Source: Prosthecobacter debontii (GTDB taxonomy: Bacteria > Verrucomicrobiota > Verrucomicrobiia > Verrucomicrobiales > Verrucomicrobiaceae). From it: 64,000 nt of DNA. The position numbers and the translations under genes are program-made. Position 1 is the stretch's first letter. The number at the start of each line of letters is the position of its first letter. The notes under the pieces are model-generated. The model saw only the letters and a list, made by a program, of their open reading frames with translations. It was not told the DNA's origin and did not search any database. This document shows positions 1 to 9,416 of the stretch, piece after piece. The DNA is taken from assembly GCF_900167535.1 (NCBI RefSeq), contig NZ_FUYE01000001.1, forward strand, positions 310,001 to 374,000, written 5' to 3'.

Positions 1-1099
1 GAACCTTTCGCGCTTTGAGCCGCTGATACAGCTCGGCGGCGGGGATGGGCAGATCCTTCAGCCACAGCCAGAGGAAGAAGGCGCCCTCCTGAGCATGCAG
101 CGCCCAGGGCAGATCGTCGCCCAGGGCTTGGGTGAGGATGCCTTTGGCCAAATCAGATCGCTTTTTATAAAAGGGCTGGATCACCTCGCGTCCCAGCCGC
201 AGCATCGTATCATCTCGGAGCAGCGGCCCCACCAGGGCTTGACCGACATTGCCATTGGCCAGAGAGACCACGGCATTCATGTTGGACAGGGCTTTGACGA
301 TGGCGGGGTCTGCAACGACGACGGAGGTGCGCACGCCGGGTAGGCCCACTTTGGAGAGACTGATGCTGAAGATCATGCCCGGCTCCCAGCGCGGACGGAA
401 AGGGCCGTGGATGACGTCCGGAAAGGGATGCCCGTAGGCATTGTCAATCATCAGTGGGATGCCGTGATGACGGGCCAGATCCCGGAGCTGATAGAACTCG
501 GTCTCGGTGAGCACGTTGCCCGTCGGATTGGTGGGGCAGGAGACGCACAGCGCGGCGATGTCGGGCGTGATCTTCAGGCGCTCAAAGTCCACCTCATACT
601 TAAACTCACGCGGTCCATGCTCGCTGATGCGTGGGAGACAGGCGGTGAATTGCCCCTCGGTCAGAGCTTGGTTGGCGTAGCCGATGTAGTCGGGCAGCAG
701 GGGGAAAAGGATGCGCTTTTTGCCCTGAAGCGTCTCTCCTGCCAGCAGATTGAAGAGCAGGAAAAAAGCGCTCTGGCTGCTGGGCATCACCACGATGTTT
801 TCAGACGTGACCTCCCAGCCGCATTCGCGCTTCAGAAAGGCGGCGAAGGTTTCACGGAACTGGGGGTTCCCTGCCGGGGGATCGTAGTTTAGCAGCGTGC
901 GGTCCAGGCTGCCTTCCTCCAGCATGGCCTGCATGCGCTGGCGCCAGAGGGCCTGCACCTGAGGGATGGCCGCTGGCTGCCCTCCGCCCAGCATGCGCAT
1001 GTCTGGATACAGGGAGAGCGCCTCCCCCAGATCATCCATGAGCTCCTGAATGCCGCAAGGCCCGGCAAGGCGTTGGCCGATGGTGGAAAAAGAAGACAT
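1..1099 (-). CDS. avtA: Valine-pyruvate aminotransferase AvtA, 3' end outside the window
   Basis: This is a PLP-dependent fold-type I aminotransferase. AvtA interconverts valine plus pyruvate with 2-oxoisovalerate plus alanine. Reading back from the ATG at 1099, the first 366 codons follow the AvtA pattern closely: a start like MSSFSTIGQRLAGPCGIQEL, the GGGQPAAIP turn near residue 38, NYDPPAG near 71, PTNPTGNV near 189, the MIDNAYG cofactor aspartate/tyrosine segment near 217-223, and SLSKVGLPGVR with the presumed PLP lysine K250. EGAFFLWLW and LYQRLKAR near the edge also match the family. The C-terminal end of the protein lies beyond base 1. It is transcribed away from the sulfatase gene, with about 170 bases between the start codons. 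The identification rests on remembered family sequence, not a search. Confidence 0.93.
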   Translation of the reverse strand, partial: MSSFSTIGQRLAGPCGIQELMDDLGEALSLYPDMRMLGGGQPAAIPQVQALWRQRMQAMLEEGSLDRTLLNYDPPAGNPQFRETFAAFLKRECGWEVTSENIVVMPSSQSAFFLLFNLLAGETLQGKKRILFPLLPDYIGYANQALTEGQFTACLPRISEHGPREFKYEVDFERLKITPDIAALCVSCPTNPTGNVLTETEFYQLRDLARHHGIPLMIDNAYGHPFPDVIHGPFRPRWEPGMIFSISLSKVGLPGVRTSVVVADPAIVKALSNMNAVVSLANGNVGQALVGPLLRDDTMLRLGREVIQPFYKKRSDLAKGILTQALGDDLPWALHAQEGAFFLWLWLKDLPIPAAELYQRLKARKV

Positions 1100-1268
1100 G
1101 GGGAAATAGGCGCCGTGCGCGATAGGGGTGGTGGAAACAAGCTCAGGAGGACCCGAGAAGCCTCTCCAGGATCTTAGCACGGCTAGCCGCCACTATGTCC
1201 AGGCCTGGCACGAATGCAATTCACTGCAATCTCGAGACCCTGCTTATCGTTTGCACGAGTTCCTGACT

Positions 1269-2858
1269 ATGATTCGACGTCTTATTCTCAGCATCGGCCT
1301 GCTGGCCACCACCCTCTCCGCTGCGCCCAAGGGGCCGCCGAATATCGTGTTTTTCTTCTGCGATGACCTAGCCTATCAAGCCATCTCCGCTTACGGCGAT
1401 GACCGGAAACTGTTGGAGACCCCGGGCTTGGATCGTCTGGCCAAGGAAGGCATGCGTTTTGATCGCTGCCTAGTCACCAACTCCATCTGCGGCCCGATGC
1501 GTGCCGTCATTCAGACGGGCAAATACTCCCACCTGAACGGCTTTTACAACAACAGCAACAGCACTTTCGATGGCAGCCAGCAGACCTTTCCCAAGCTGCT
1601 GCAGAAGAGCGGTTACAGCACGGCGGTCATTGGCAAATGGCATCTCATGTCAGATCCTCAAGGCTACGATTACTGGCACATCCTGCCCGGCCAAGGGATC
1701 TACTACAACCCGCCGATGATCGACAACGGCAAGGAAGTAAAACATCAAGGCTACACCACAGATATCATCTCCGACATCACTCTGGAGTGGCTGAAAAATC
1801 GCGATAAAACCAAGCCCTTCATGCTGATGACCCAGCATAAAGCCCCGCACCGGGAATGGGCTCCTGCACTCCGGCACCTGGGCTGGGATAAGGATCGCGT
1901 CTATCCTGAGCCGCCCACCCTCTTCGACGACTATGCCGGTCGTAGCAAAGCCGTGAGTGATCATGACATGGGCATCGATCGCACCTTTACCGATCGTGAT
2001 GCCAAGCTTGTGCCGCCGCCGAACATGACGGAGGAGCAGCTCGCCCAATGGAACGCCTATTACGAGCCGCGTAACCAAAAATACCGCGAAGCCAATCTGA
2101 CGGGTAAGGATCTGGTGAAGTGGCGCTATCAGCGTTACATGCATGACTACCTCGCCACGGTGAAGTCTGTCGATGAAGCCATGACCAAGCTGCTGGACTA
2201 TCTCGATCAGGAAGGCCTGTCTGAGAACACGGTCGTCATCCTCAGCAGTGACCAAGGCTTCTACCTGGGGGAGCACGGCTGGTTTGATAAACGTTGGATC
2301 TTTGAAGAATCTCTGCGCACACCGCTGATGGTGCGCTGGCCCGGGGTGACCAAGGCAGGCCGCACCGATAACCACATCGTTTCCCTGCTGGACATGGCCC
2401 AGACTTTCCTGGACATCGCCGGGGTGCCTCAGCCCGCCGACATGCAAGGGCACTCCCTGGTGCCGCTCTTCAAAGGCGAAGCACCGGCGGAATGGCGCAA
2501 GTCTCTCTATTACCACTACTATGAATTTCCGGTGCCGCATCGCGTGCGGCCTCATTACGGCGTGATCACGGATCGCTACAAACTTGTGCATTACTACACG
2601 CCGGACGTGGATGACTGGGAGCTAATGGATCGTCAGGCCGACCCCTTGGAGGTGAAAAGCTTCTACAACGATCCTGCCTATGCGGACACGGTCAAAGAAC
2701 TCAAGGCAGAACTCAGCCGCCTACAAACCGAGGTCAAGGAAACCCTTCCGCCACCGCGCTTCACCCATGGCAACAAGGCTTTCGAAGGCGAGCCCGAACC
2801 ACCTGCCCCGGCGAAGGGCAAAGGGAAAGGGAAGAAGAAAAAGGCGCAGGCGGAATAA
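1269..2858 (+). CDS. Secreted type I sulfatase
   Basis: A sulfatase of the alkaline-phosphatase fold, expected to hydrolyse sulfate esters of polysaccharides or glycosaminoglycans outside the cytoplasm. An upstream in-frame start exists at 1128, but the ATG at 1269 is preferred because it directly precedes a signal peptide (MIRRLILSIGLLATTLSAA). The metal-binding Asp pair is at residues 32-33 (CDDLAY). The activation signature C-x-P-x-R is at residues 74-78 (CGPMR); Cys74 would be converted to formylglycine. SSDQGFYLGEHGW supplies further metal ligands, and a C-terminal extension near WELMDRQADPLE is typical of the family. The last residues are a Lys/Gly/Ala tail (KGKGKGKKKK) that the fold does not need. 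No maturase gene is visible here. The substrate is unknown. A clear terminator follows. Confidence 0.92.
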   Translation: MIRRLILSIGLLATTLSAAPKGPPNIVFFFCDDLAYQAISAYGDDRKLLETPGLDRLAKEGMRFDRCLVTNSICGPMRAVIQTGKYSHLNGFYNNSNSTFDGSQQTFPKLLQKSGYSTAVIGKWHLMSDPQGYDYWHILPGQGIYYNPPMIDNGKEVKHQGYTTDIISDITLEWLKNRDKTKPFMLMTQHKAPHREWAPALRHLGWDKDRVYPEPPTLFDDYAGRSKAVSDHDMGIDRTFTDRDAKLVPPPNMTEEQLAQWNAYYEPRNQKYREANLTGKDLVKWRYQRYMHDYLATVKSVDEAMTKLLDYLDQEGLSENTVVILSSDQGFYLGEHGWFDKRWIFEESLRTPLMVRWPGVTKAGRTDNHIVSLLDMAQTFLDIAGVPQPADMQGHSLVPLFKGEAPAEWRKSLYYHYYEFPVPHRVRPHYGVITDRYKLVHYYTPDVDDWELMDRQADPLEVKSFYNDPAYADTVKELKAELSRLQTEVKETLPPPRFTHGNKAFEGEPEPPAPAKGKGKGKKKKAQAE

Positions 2859-2888
2859 CCTCTTCGTGGCCTCCTGGTAAGCAATGTG

Positions 2889-2920
2889 AAACCTGCCCCG
2901 CATCGGGCAGGTTTCTTTTT
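2889..2920 (+). terminator. Rho-independent terminator of the sulfatase gene
   Basis: A perfect 10-bp stem (AAACCTGCCC at 2889-2898 with GGGCAGGTTT at 2905-2914) with a 6-nt loop is followed by CTTTTT. It lies 30 bases after the sulfatase stop codon and in front of the 3' end of the converging NosR-like gene. Confidence 0.88.
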
Positions 2921-2939
2921 GGCACGATACAAATGGTCT

Positions 2940-4658
2940 TTACACCAAGGCCGCCAGAGCGATCAAGCCTACTGCGATCCAGTCTTTTAGACCGAGCCGA
3001 TCGGCATCGCCGGTGAACCGGATGAGTTTAAACACCGCCCCCGTGGGGCAGCCGTATTTGCAATAAGCCAGTGGGGTGAATAGCGCGGCTACGAGCCCCA
3101 CCACCGCCAGCACCAGACTGCCCCAGCCAGCCACGCGCGGCACATAGGCATCGAAGGGCTCCAGGGCATTCAGGTTCAGCCCCCAGCCGATGACTACGGA
3201 GAGGAAGATGAGGCCTAACAAGAAGAAAGGTAAAAGAGATAGGCTCTTATCCAACCCATGCGGCACCCGCCACTGCCAGCGCAGCCGCCGTGCCAGGAGC
3301 TGCTGCAGCGCCCCATGCGGGCAGATGTGGTGGCAATACAGGTGCTTACTGGTGAAGACCGGCCCCAGCAGGGCCACCGCAGCCAGCAGCAGCAGACCCG
3401 GCGCACTGCGCCACGGTGTGCCATGCGCGGCCCAGCCCGTGAGCAGGCCCTGAGACAGCAGCTCTCCCGCCATGAACCCGGCATACACCACCAGCAGCGC
3501 ATGATGCCCATGCCGCACCCAGGCGCGACCCCGCAGACGCGTGAAGGCCATCACCAGCGCAGAGGCGATCACCGCCACATGGCCCCAGTCCTGCCAGCGC
3601 CACGTTACCGTGCGCAGCCAACCGGTGGGGCGCTGCTCAAGCAGACTCGCCGCGCGCCGTTTCAGCCCCTCAGCCATGCTGTAGCTCGTCTCGGTGGCAC
3701 CTGAGACACCCTCGATCTTCGCCTTCTCGTAGTCCAGGTCCGCCAGCTCCTCCAGAGACTTGTCATTGAAGAGATTCAGGAAATACGAGTCCCCCGTGAT
3801 GTAGCCCACATAGCGCTTCGTATCGTAGCTGCGGCGCAGGGCGATCTTCTTCAAAGTCTGCCCGCTCGGGTCTAACAACATGAGTGTATCCGTCGGTCCC
3901 TTATACCCGATCATCGTGTCCGTGACGGGTGAGGTGCGCACCACCCGGCCGATCCTTTTTCCCTGCGCATCCAGCACCTCAAACCCACCCGCGTATTGCG
4001 TGGAGGGCTGCAGCTCCGCCGCCTCCGGCATCAGCATCTGCACCTCCGCCAGCGTGATCGGTTCTGGGAAGCGGAGCGAGGCCCCCGCAGACTGCCCCAT
4101 GCGCGTCAGCACGCCCTGCGCGATCGCCGCACTCGTCAGCGTCGCCCCCGTCACCGTGTGCAACGGCTTCTCCAGGGGCTCGCCCGGTTTGCGATTCGTG
4201 AACTGTTTAAAGAACTCCCGGTCCGCAATCACCTCCGCCAGGTGATCCGGCGTATCGTGGCTCTTCAGCACCCGCACCCCCGTCAGCACGCCCTGCGGAG
4301 AGAACACCAGCAGTGAGTTCGTTGGGCCGGAGTAACCAATGATGCCATCGGACTCCGGCGCGGTGGTGGCCACATAGCCCAGCACCTTTTGCGTGCCATC
4401 CAAAGCCGCCCGCCAACCACTGGTGGGCATCGGCTCACCCAGGCTCACGATCTCCGGGAAGAAATCCCGCAAGCGCTCCGGCTGCAGCGCCGCCACCGCC
4501 TCCCGAGCCTCCCGTGTGGCCACCCCCTGCCGCAGCACCAGCACCGCCGCGACCAGCAGCCCCACCCGCCAGAGGCGGAGGAGCAGCGCCCGCAGCCCCG
4601 CACCACCCCGCCGCACCGTGCGGGAAGGGGAGCTAGGGGGGAGCGTTGAGACTGCCAT
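2940..4658 (-). CDS. NosR/NirI-like membrane flavoprotein with two FMN-binding domains and two 4Fe-4S motifs
   Basis: A predicted membrane electron-transfer protein of 572 residues. After an N-terminal membrane segment (about 23-43) come two FMN-binding domains in tandem. Each carries the motif in which a threonine receives covalent FMN in NqrC/RnfG/NosR proteins: TGATLTS at 170-176 and SGATETS at 319-325. Several membrane helices follow. Two CxxxCP clusters (CHHICPHG near 450 and CKYGCPTG near 535) resemble the polyferredoxin end of NosR. NosR carries electrons to nitrous oxide reductase, but no nos genes are visible here, and NosR normally has one FMN domain. The role is therefore inferred only as electron transfer across the membrane. 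The start is the first ATG after a gap of about 90 bases to serS. Confidence 0.82.
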   Translation of the reverse strand: MAVSTLPPSSPSRTVRRGGAGLRALLLRLWRVGLLVAAVLVLRQGVATREAREAVAALQPERLRDFFPEIVSLGEPMPTSGWRAALDGTQKVLGYVATTAPESDGIIGYSGPTNSLLVFSPQGVLTGVRVLKSHDTPDHLAEVIADREFFKQFTNRKPGEPLEKPLHTVTGATLTSAAIAQGVLTRMGQSAGASLRFPEPITLAEVQMLMPEAAELQPSTQYAGGFEVLDAQGKRIGRVVRTSPVTDTMIGYKGPTDTLMLLDPSGQTLKKIALRRSYDTKRYVGYITGDSYFLNLFNDKSLEELADLDYEKAKIEGVSGATETSYSMAEGLKRRAASLLEQRPTGWLRTVTWRWQDWGHVAVIASALVMAFTRLRGRAWVRHGHHALLVVYAGFMAGELLSQGLLTGWAAHGTPWRSAPGLLLLAAVALLGPVFTSKHLYCHHICPHGALQQLLARRLRWQWRVPHGLDKSLSLLPFFLLGLIFLSVVIGWGLNLNALEPFDAYVPRVAGWGSLVLAVVGLVAALFTPLAYCKYGCPTGAVFKLIRFTGDADRLGLKDWIAVGLIALAALV

Positions 4659-4745
4659 TCCCTATTAAACTGAGGCGGAGGTTGGCTTTTGTCACGTTCA
4701 GGGGCCAGATCTTTCCTGGCTCAACTAGATCGTAGTTCACCAAAC

Positions 4746-6017
4746 TTATCCGATCTTCTCCGCGCCGAAGTGACCGCGCAGGGCTTCGGGGATGAGGATG
4801 CTGCCGTCGGCTTGCTGATAGGTTTCAACCAGCGCGACGAACAGACGCGCCAAGGCGGTGCCGGAGCCATTGAGGGTATGCGGCACGCGGTTCTTCCCGT
4901 TCTCGTCCTTGTAGCGCAGCTTCATGCGGCGGGCTTGGTAGTCGCCAAAGTTGGAGCAGCTGGAGACTTCCAGATAGGTGCCTTGGCCGGGAGCCCAGAC
5001 TTCGATGTCGTAGGTTTTGGCCGAACCAAAGCCGATGTCACCCGTGCAGAGCTCGATGACCCGATAGTGCAGGCCCAGGAGTTGCAGCACTTTCTCGGCG
5101 TTGCCGGTGAGGCTTTCCAGTTCCGTCATGCTGGTCTCGGGGGTGGTGATCTTCACCAGCTCCACTTTATCAAATTGGTGCATGCGGATGAGACCACGGG
5201 TGCCCAGGCCGGCGCTGCCCGCCTCACGACGGAAGCATGGCGTGTAGGCGGCGTAGTTGATGGGCAGTTGCTCGTGCTTGAGGATCTCTTCGCGGTGCAG
5301 GTTGGTCACCGGCACTTCGGCGGTCGGGATGAGGTAAAGATCATCCTCAGGGCTGTGATAGACCTGATCGCCAAACTTGGGCAACTGACCGGTGCCGACG
5401 AGGCAATCCGGCTTCACTAGCAGCGGCGGGCTGATTTCCTGGTAGCCGTGCAGGGTGGTGTGCAGGTCCAGGAGGAAATTGATCAGAGAGCGCTCCAGAC
5501 GTGCGCCTTGGCCGCGATAGACCACAAAGGCACTGCCGGTGATCTTGGCCCCAGCTTCGAAGTCAATGAGGCCGAGCTGCTGACCGAGCACGGTGTGGTC
5601 TTTGGGTTCGAATTCAAACTTCGGCTTGCTACCCCAGGCGCGCACCTCAGGGTTCTCCTCGGCGCTGTGACCGACGGGGCAGCCCTCATGCGGGAGGTTG
5701 GGCAGGCCGAGCAGGAGTTCCTCCTGGCGGGCATCCGCAGCATCGGCGTCACGACCGATCTGCTCGATGCGCTCATTGATCCCCCGCACCTCCGCCTCGA
5801 TGGCGCTGGTGTCCTGGCCGTTCTTTTTGGCCATACCGATCTCTTTGCTGATGCGGTTGCGGTCTCCCTGCAGCTTCTGGCGCTCGGTCTCAGCGGTGCG
5901 GCGGGCGGTGTCGATGGAAAGCACTTCATCCACGATGGACGCGTAGTCGCCGCCACGGGCGGTGAGGCGTTCTTTGACTTGATCAGGATTGTCGCGGATG
6001 AGGCGGATATCGAGCAT
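4746..6017 (-). CDS. serS: Seryl-tRNA synthetase
   Basis: A class II aminoacyl-tRNA synthetase that charges tRNA-Ser and also tRNA-Sec in organisms that have it. The 423-residue length is normal. The N-terminal 100 residues form the antiparallel coiled-coil arm (MLDIRLIRDNPDQV start, then many Lys/Glu heptads). The core holds TAEVPVTN, motif 2 (CFRREAGSAG) and motif 3 (NGSGTALAR near the C-terminus). The start is at the family-typical MLDIR. It is followed downstream, on the same strand, by the NosR-like gene. Confidence 0.97.
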   Translation of the reverse strand: MLDIRLIRDNPDQVKERLTARGGDYASIVDEVLSIDTARRTAETERQKLQGDRNRISKEIGMAKKNGQDTSAIEAEVRGINERIEQIGRDADAADARQEELLLGLPNLPHEGCPVGHSAEENPEVRAWGSKPKFEFEPKDHTVLGQQLGLIDFEAGAKITGSAFVVYRGQGARLERSLINFLLDLHTTLHGYQEISPPLLVKPDCLVGTGQLPKFGDQVYHSPEDDLYLIPTAEVPVTNLHREEILKHEQLPINYAAYTPCFRREAGSAGLGTRGLIRMHQFDKVELVKITTPETSMTELESLTGNAEKVLQLLGLHYRVIELCTGDIGFGSAKTYDIEVWAPGQGTYLEVSSCSNFGDYQARRMKLRYKDENGKNRVPHTLNGSGTALARLFVALVETYQQADGSILIPEALRGHFGAEKIG

Positions 6018-6401
6018 AGGGCGCGGAGATTAGCGGGAGAATCCCACTTGTCGAGAGTTCGGCAGAGAAGAGTTTGCTCCTACCAGTTACCACGCCGCAG
6101 CCCGGTGGTTTAAGGGTGCCTAGGTAAAAGCGTTTAAGATCTTGAGGCCGAGACGTTTGGGAAGGAAAGCGAACTCACAAAAACGGAGAATTACGAAGGT
6201 TTTTTGTAACGAGACCAGTGGTTTAAGGTAGTTGCTAAAAGAGCGGTCCTGTTTGGGGCTGCACTTGAGGTGTTGTGGAGGTTCCTTTGCCGCACAAGCT
6301 GCCTGGAAGATACTTTTTTCAGTGACTTCGGTCCGGGGGGGCTTTGAAGTTGAGCAGCTTGTGCGGCGTTTCCCCGGCTATCATCACGGTTTGAGATGAG
6401 A
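6018..6401. other. 384-base intergenic region with a long-armed inverted repeat
   Basis: No convincing gene is seen. A perfect 14-bp inverted repeat (arms 6289-6302 and 6354-6367, GCCGCACAAGCTGC and its complement) is separated by 51 bases. It sits between the start of serS and the end of the secreted helical protein gene. GTGGTTTAAG occurs twice (around 6104 and 6217). It could hold the serS promoter, a 3'-end structure or a decayed small element. No function is assigned. Confidence 0.5.
6289..6367. repeat. 14-bp perfect inverted repeat with 51-nt spacer
   Basis: Arms 6289-6302 and 6354-6367 are exactly complementary. No T-tract follows either arm, so a classical terminator is unlikely. On the minus strand it lies about 35 bases after the stop of the 6402-7844 gene and could stabilise that 3' end. 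Confidence 0.6.
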
Positions 6402-7844
6402 TCACTTTCCGTTCGGCTGATGTTCTGACCAAGCAGGGTCTGTGAGTCGGGCGGCTTGCTCCTCCATCCCCATCCATTTTTGCCGATCCCAGTGGGTGCC
6501 GACAGGTTTTAGGATCTCATGGGCTAAGGACGGCATCTTGAGCATTGCTGCCAGCCTGCCCAGGTCGTTGCGGAGCGACAGGCTACGTGGATGCATCGCA
6601 ATCGCTTTCTGGATGGAGGCTTCTAAGAGGGGAGCGTCCAGGCCTTCGGTGCAAACGGGCACGATCAGCGGTGGGAGGGCTGCCAGGGCCAATGCCACTG
6701 TCTGGGGGTGGTCGGTTTTGGCGATATGGGTCAAAAATTGGCTGCCGAGCGATCGTCCGTTGTCTTGTTTGAGCAGATTCAGATGCATCAGCATGACCAG
6801 GCTGGCATAGTCGGGGAACTTTTCATAACCCGCATGAAAATACTCCGCAGCGACGCTAAAATCTTCGTTCATAGAGAAGCTGAAGATCATCTGGAGCTGC
6901 GGCAGCAGGGGACTTACAGGGCCGAGGTCTTCGATCTTTTTTTGGATCGGCGCGAATTTCGCTAAGAAGGCTTTTTTAGTCTTTGGGTTGTCTCGGGTCA
7001 CCGCACCCATTTCATAATGAAGTTCCACAATCTGCGCATCTATCGAGGTCGGCAGCTTCTGTCTCCACTCTCGGATGTGCTGGCCGATCTCAAGCCAGGC
7101 TTCATCGGACTCGTGTTTGTCAGGATGCAGGCTCTGGACACTGATGTCCGAAACCCATCTGGAAGAAGCCGTCGTGAGCTGACGCAAACGCGCCTGGGAA
7201 ACGAAGTGATCCAGAGCGTCATAGTTCCGCTTCTTGAGGAGGTCTAACGTGAGGTCCTCGACGGCTTGGGTCTGAGATTCCGCATCGAATTCATCGTTCT
7301 CGGCTGGAAACTCAAAGGTGGCCACCTTTTGGGTGAGAATGGCGATTCGAAGGTGGCAAGCTTGCTCATGTTGACTGAGCGTTTTGCGAACGGGAAGAAA
7401 GGTCTGATCGGGACGAAGCAGAAGTGAGTACGGCAGGTTTTTATCCACCGTTTTCAGCACGGGAAGCGCCTCTTCGACGCGTCCTTCATTGAGAAGCGTG
7501 CATCCTTTGGCCAGAAGCAGAGCGCCAGCTTCATGGTAAGCTTGATACTGGTGAGCATCCTGCCAGGTGGGCACTTGGATGACCCAGGGAGACTGTCTCA
7601 ACGCCAGAGGTAGAACCTTTTGCAAGGCCGCGTCGATCTCCCCAAGATGTTCGGCGTTGGGATGGTTATACCAGTCGAGTGCCGCCTCATGGAGATCCTC
7701 GCCTTGGGTTTTACCTGAGTGAGTTGGAACCTCATTCGAGGGCGGAGCGCTCAGTTGAGACAGCAGCGGTTTCTGCGCATTCGCGCTCGTGACGATCATT
7801 CCTGCCCATAAAACGGCGTGAATGATGAGGGAATCGAGCGACAT
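6402..7844 (-). CDS. Secreted alpha-helical (TPR-like) protein of unknown function
   Basis: Not assigned to a named family. The ATG at 7844 is chosen because it opens directly into a signal peptide (MSLDSLIIHAVLWAGMIVTSANA, cleavage before QKPLL). A longer in-frame start at 7901 would bury that signal. The mature part is helical with TPR-like stretches: EEALPVLKTVD, AAEYFHAGYEKFPDYASLVMLMHLNLL and a C-terminal block around LRNDLGRLAAMLKMPSLAHEIL. It has no catalytic motif that I recognise. A role as a periplasmic scaffold is only a guess. Base composition is somewhat less GC-rich than its neighbours. Confidence 0.72.
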   Translation of the reverse strand: MSLDSLIIHAVLWAGMIVTSANAQKPLLSQLSAPPSNEVPTHSGKTQGEDLHEAALDWYNHPNAEHLGEIDAALQKVLPLALRQSPWVIQVPTWQDAHQYQAYHEAGALLLAKGCTLLNEGRVEEALPVLKTVDKNLPYSLLLRPDQTFLPVRKTLSQHEQACHLRIAILTQKVATFEFPAENDEFDAESQTQAVEDLTLDLLKKRNYDALDHFVSQARLRQLTTASSRWVSDISVQSLHPDKHESDEAWLEIGQHIREWRQKLPTSIDAQIVELHYEMGAVTRDNPKTKKAFLAKFAPIQKKIEDLGPVSPLLPQLQMIFSFSMNEDFSVAAEYFHAGYEKFPDYASLVMLMHLNLLKQDNGRSLGSQFLTHIAKTDHPQTVALALAALPPLIVPVCTEGLDAPLLEASIQKAIAMHPRSLSLRNDLGRLAAMLKMPSLAHEILKPVGTHWDRQKWMGMEEQAARLTDPAWSEHQPNGK

Positions 7845-7993
7845 GGAGGTCGACCTTATAGGATTTAAGATGAGCGTCAAATGCGGGTAATGCCTTGTCA
7901 TGGCATCGGACGAACGGGGCGCAGCGAGACCGATGACGATTCGTGTGGAAGAAGGTTGGATTCCTCCGTGACCTGTGGTTGGTGGCCCCGATC

Positions 7994-8755
7994 ATGAAAC
8001 GACAAGCAAGCCATGACAAAGACAGTAGGGGAGCCGCGTGGGGAACGGGTCTGGTGGGGCTGGGCTTACTGCTGCTGACGGCTTGTTCGAGTTCACAGCG
8101 CGTGCTGGATCTGAGTCCTCGGCCCTTCATTCGTCGGGGGGAAGTCATGGCGATCGCTGAGGCTTATACACGGCATCGCTGGAAGCCGACGCAGGCGAAT
8201 GTCAGACATGGACCGGATGCGCGGGGTATCCAGGTGGATACGCCAGATGCGGGGTATCACCCGGTGGATGGCACGGTGGCGGGCTGGTGGCTGCCAGGGC
8301 GGTGGAATGAAGGCCTGCCGTATCAGTGGGGTGGGTTTGATACACCGACGGAGTTCGATGCGAAGGTGAAGCAGGGCCTGGCCGCAGGGGATGTCTATAC
8401 GCCGGTGAAGCGTGCGGGACTGGAGGCTCAGGTGAGCGCGGAGGCGGCGGGGATTGATTGCTCAGGTCTGGTCTCACGCTGCTGGCGGCTAGAGCGGTCC
8501 TATTCCACGCGGGAACTGCCAGGGTTGTGCTCGCGGCTCGGGAATTATGAGGAACTCCGGCCGGGGGATATCCTCAATACCCACAATGCGCATGTGCTCA
8601 TCTTTGCCGGATGGGCCAACCCTGCCCAGACGCAGGTGAGTGTGTATGAGGCGGGCTGTCATCCCACCTGGAAGGTCTTTCGAAGGCAGGTGCGCCGGGA
8701 GTTTTTAGAAGCCAAGGGCTATGTGCCGCTGCGTTATCGAGGCCTCCGAGATTAG
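7994..8755 (+). CDS. NlpC/P60-like lipoprotein (putative cell-wall peptidase)
   Basis: The chosen ATG at 7994 gives a hydrophobic leader ending in a lipobox (LLTACSSS), so the protein is predicted to be lipid-anchored; an upstream in-frame start at 7943 adds 17 residues before it. The rest is a small NlpC/P60-type cysteine peptidase fold: AGIDCSGLVSRCWRL carries the presumed nucleophile Cys, and LNTHNAHVLIFAGW the presumed His. NlpC/P60 enzymes usually cut gamma-D-Glu-meso-DAP bonds in peptidoglycan peptides. The fold assignment is fair; the substrate is inferred. It reads divergently from the preceding helical protein gene. Confidence 0.8.
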   Translation: MKRQASHDKDSRGAAWGTGLVGLGLLLLTACSSSQRVLDLSPRPFIRRGEVMAIAEAYTRHRWKPTQANVRHGPDARGIQVDTPDAGYHPVDGTVAGWWLPGRWNEGLPYQWGGFDTPTEFDAKVKQGLAAGDVYTPVKRAGLEAQVSAEAAGIDCSGLVSRCWRLERSYSTRELPGLCSRLGNYEELRPGDILNTHNAHVLIFAGWANPAQTQVSVYEAGCHPTWKVFRRQVRREFLEAKGYVPLRYRGLRD

Positions 8756-8802
8756 CCAAAGGTGAATCCATTCCCGCCGATGGAGCGAATAGTGACTGTG
8801 CT

Positions 8803-9342
8803 ATGATGCGTGTGATGAAACTGTTTTCTGCCATTCTTCCCGGGTTGTTCAGCTCATGCAGCGCTGAACAGGTTTTCGTCCACGAACCCGCCCCCGTGAT
8901 CTCCGCTGTGAATCAGGAAGGCGAGACGGTGAACTTTGCCGACGTCTATGCGAAGGGACCGACCGTGGTGTTCTTTTACCCCAAGGCAAACACCCCCGGC
9001 TGCACCGCGCAGGCTTGCTCTCTGCGGGATGCATTTGCAGACCTCACCAAAGACAAGGTGCAGGTGCTGGGGGTCTCCATGGACACGGTGGCGGCGCAAA
9101 AGAAATTCAAGACCCAACGTCAGCTCCCCTATGACCTCATCGCCGATACAGAGGGGAAGGTGATGGAAGCCTTCAAGGTGGGGAAGGCGATGGGCGGTCT
9201 GCTGCCGATGGCGCAACGCCAATGTTTCCTCATCATGGAGGGGCACATCGTCTGGCATGATGACAGTGCCTCCACCGCCCGTCAGGCGGAGGATGTGAAG
9301 AAGGTGCTGGCGGCGCTGAAGGAGAAGAATCCTAACGAATGA
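8803..9342 (+). CDS. Peroxiredoxin of the Bcp/PrxQ type, probably exported
   Basis: A thiol peroxidase that reduces peroxides with thioredoxin. TVVFFYPKANTPGCTAQACSLRD carries the peroxidatic Cys and a resolving Cys five residues later, the atypical two-cysteine arrangement of Bcp/PrxQ. Next come VLGVSMDTVAAQKKF and LPYDLIADTEGKV, as in the family. The short N-terminal leader (FSAILPGLFSSCSAE) looks like a signal peptide with a possible lipobox, so an envelope location is likely. Starts at 8803, 8806 and 8815 are all possible. It lies about 50 bases after the lipoprotein gene. Confidence 0.9.
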   Translation: MMRVMKLFSAILPGLFSSCSAEQVFVHEPAPVISAVNQEGETVNFADVYAKGPTVVFFYPKANTPGCTAQACSLRDAFADLTKDKVQVLGVSMDTVAAQKKFKTQRQLPYDLIADTEGKVMEAFKVGKAMGGLLPMAQRQCFLIMEGHIVWHDDSASTARQAEDVKKVLAALKEKNPNE

Positions 9343-9416
9343 TGCGTTGGTTCGTGAGGGTGGACCGCAAAAAGGCGCAAGAAGCCGCAAAGGGGGAGGG
9401 GGAAGGCAGAGCCCCT

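Noticed and set aside
1650-2591. 313-codon minus-strand open frame opposite the sulfatase
   Set aside because: Explained by codon bias of the sulfatase; no signal peptide, no domain.
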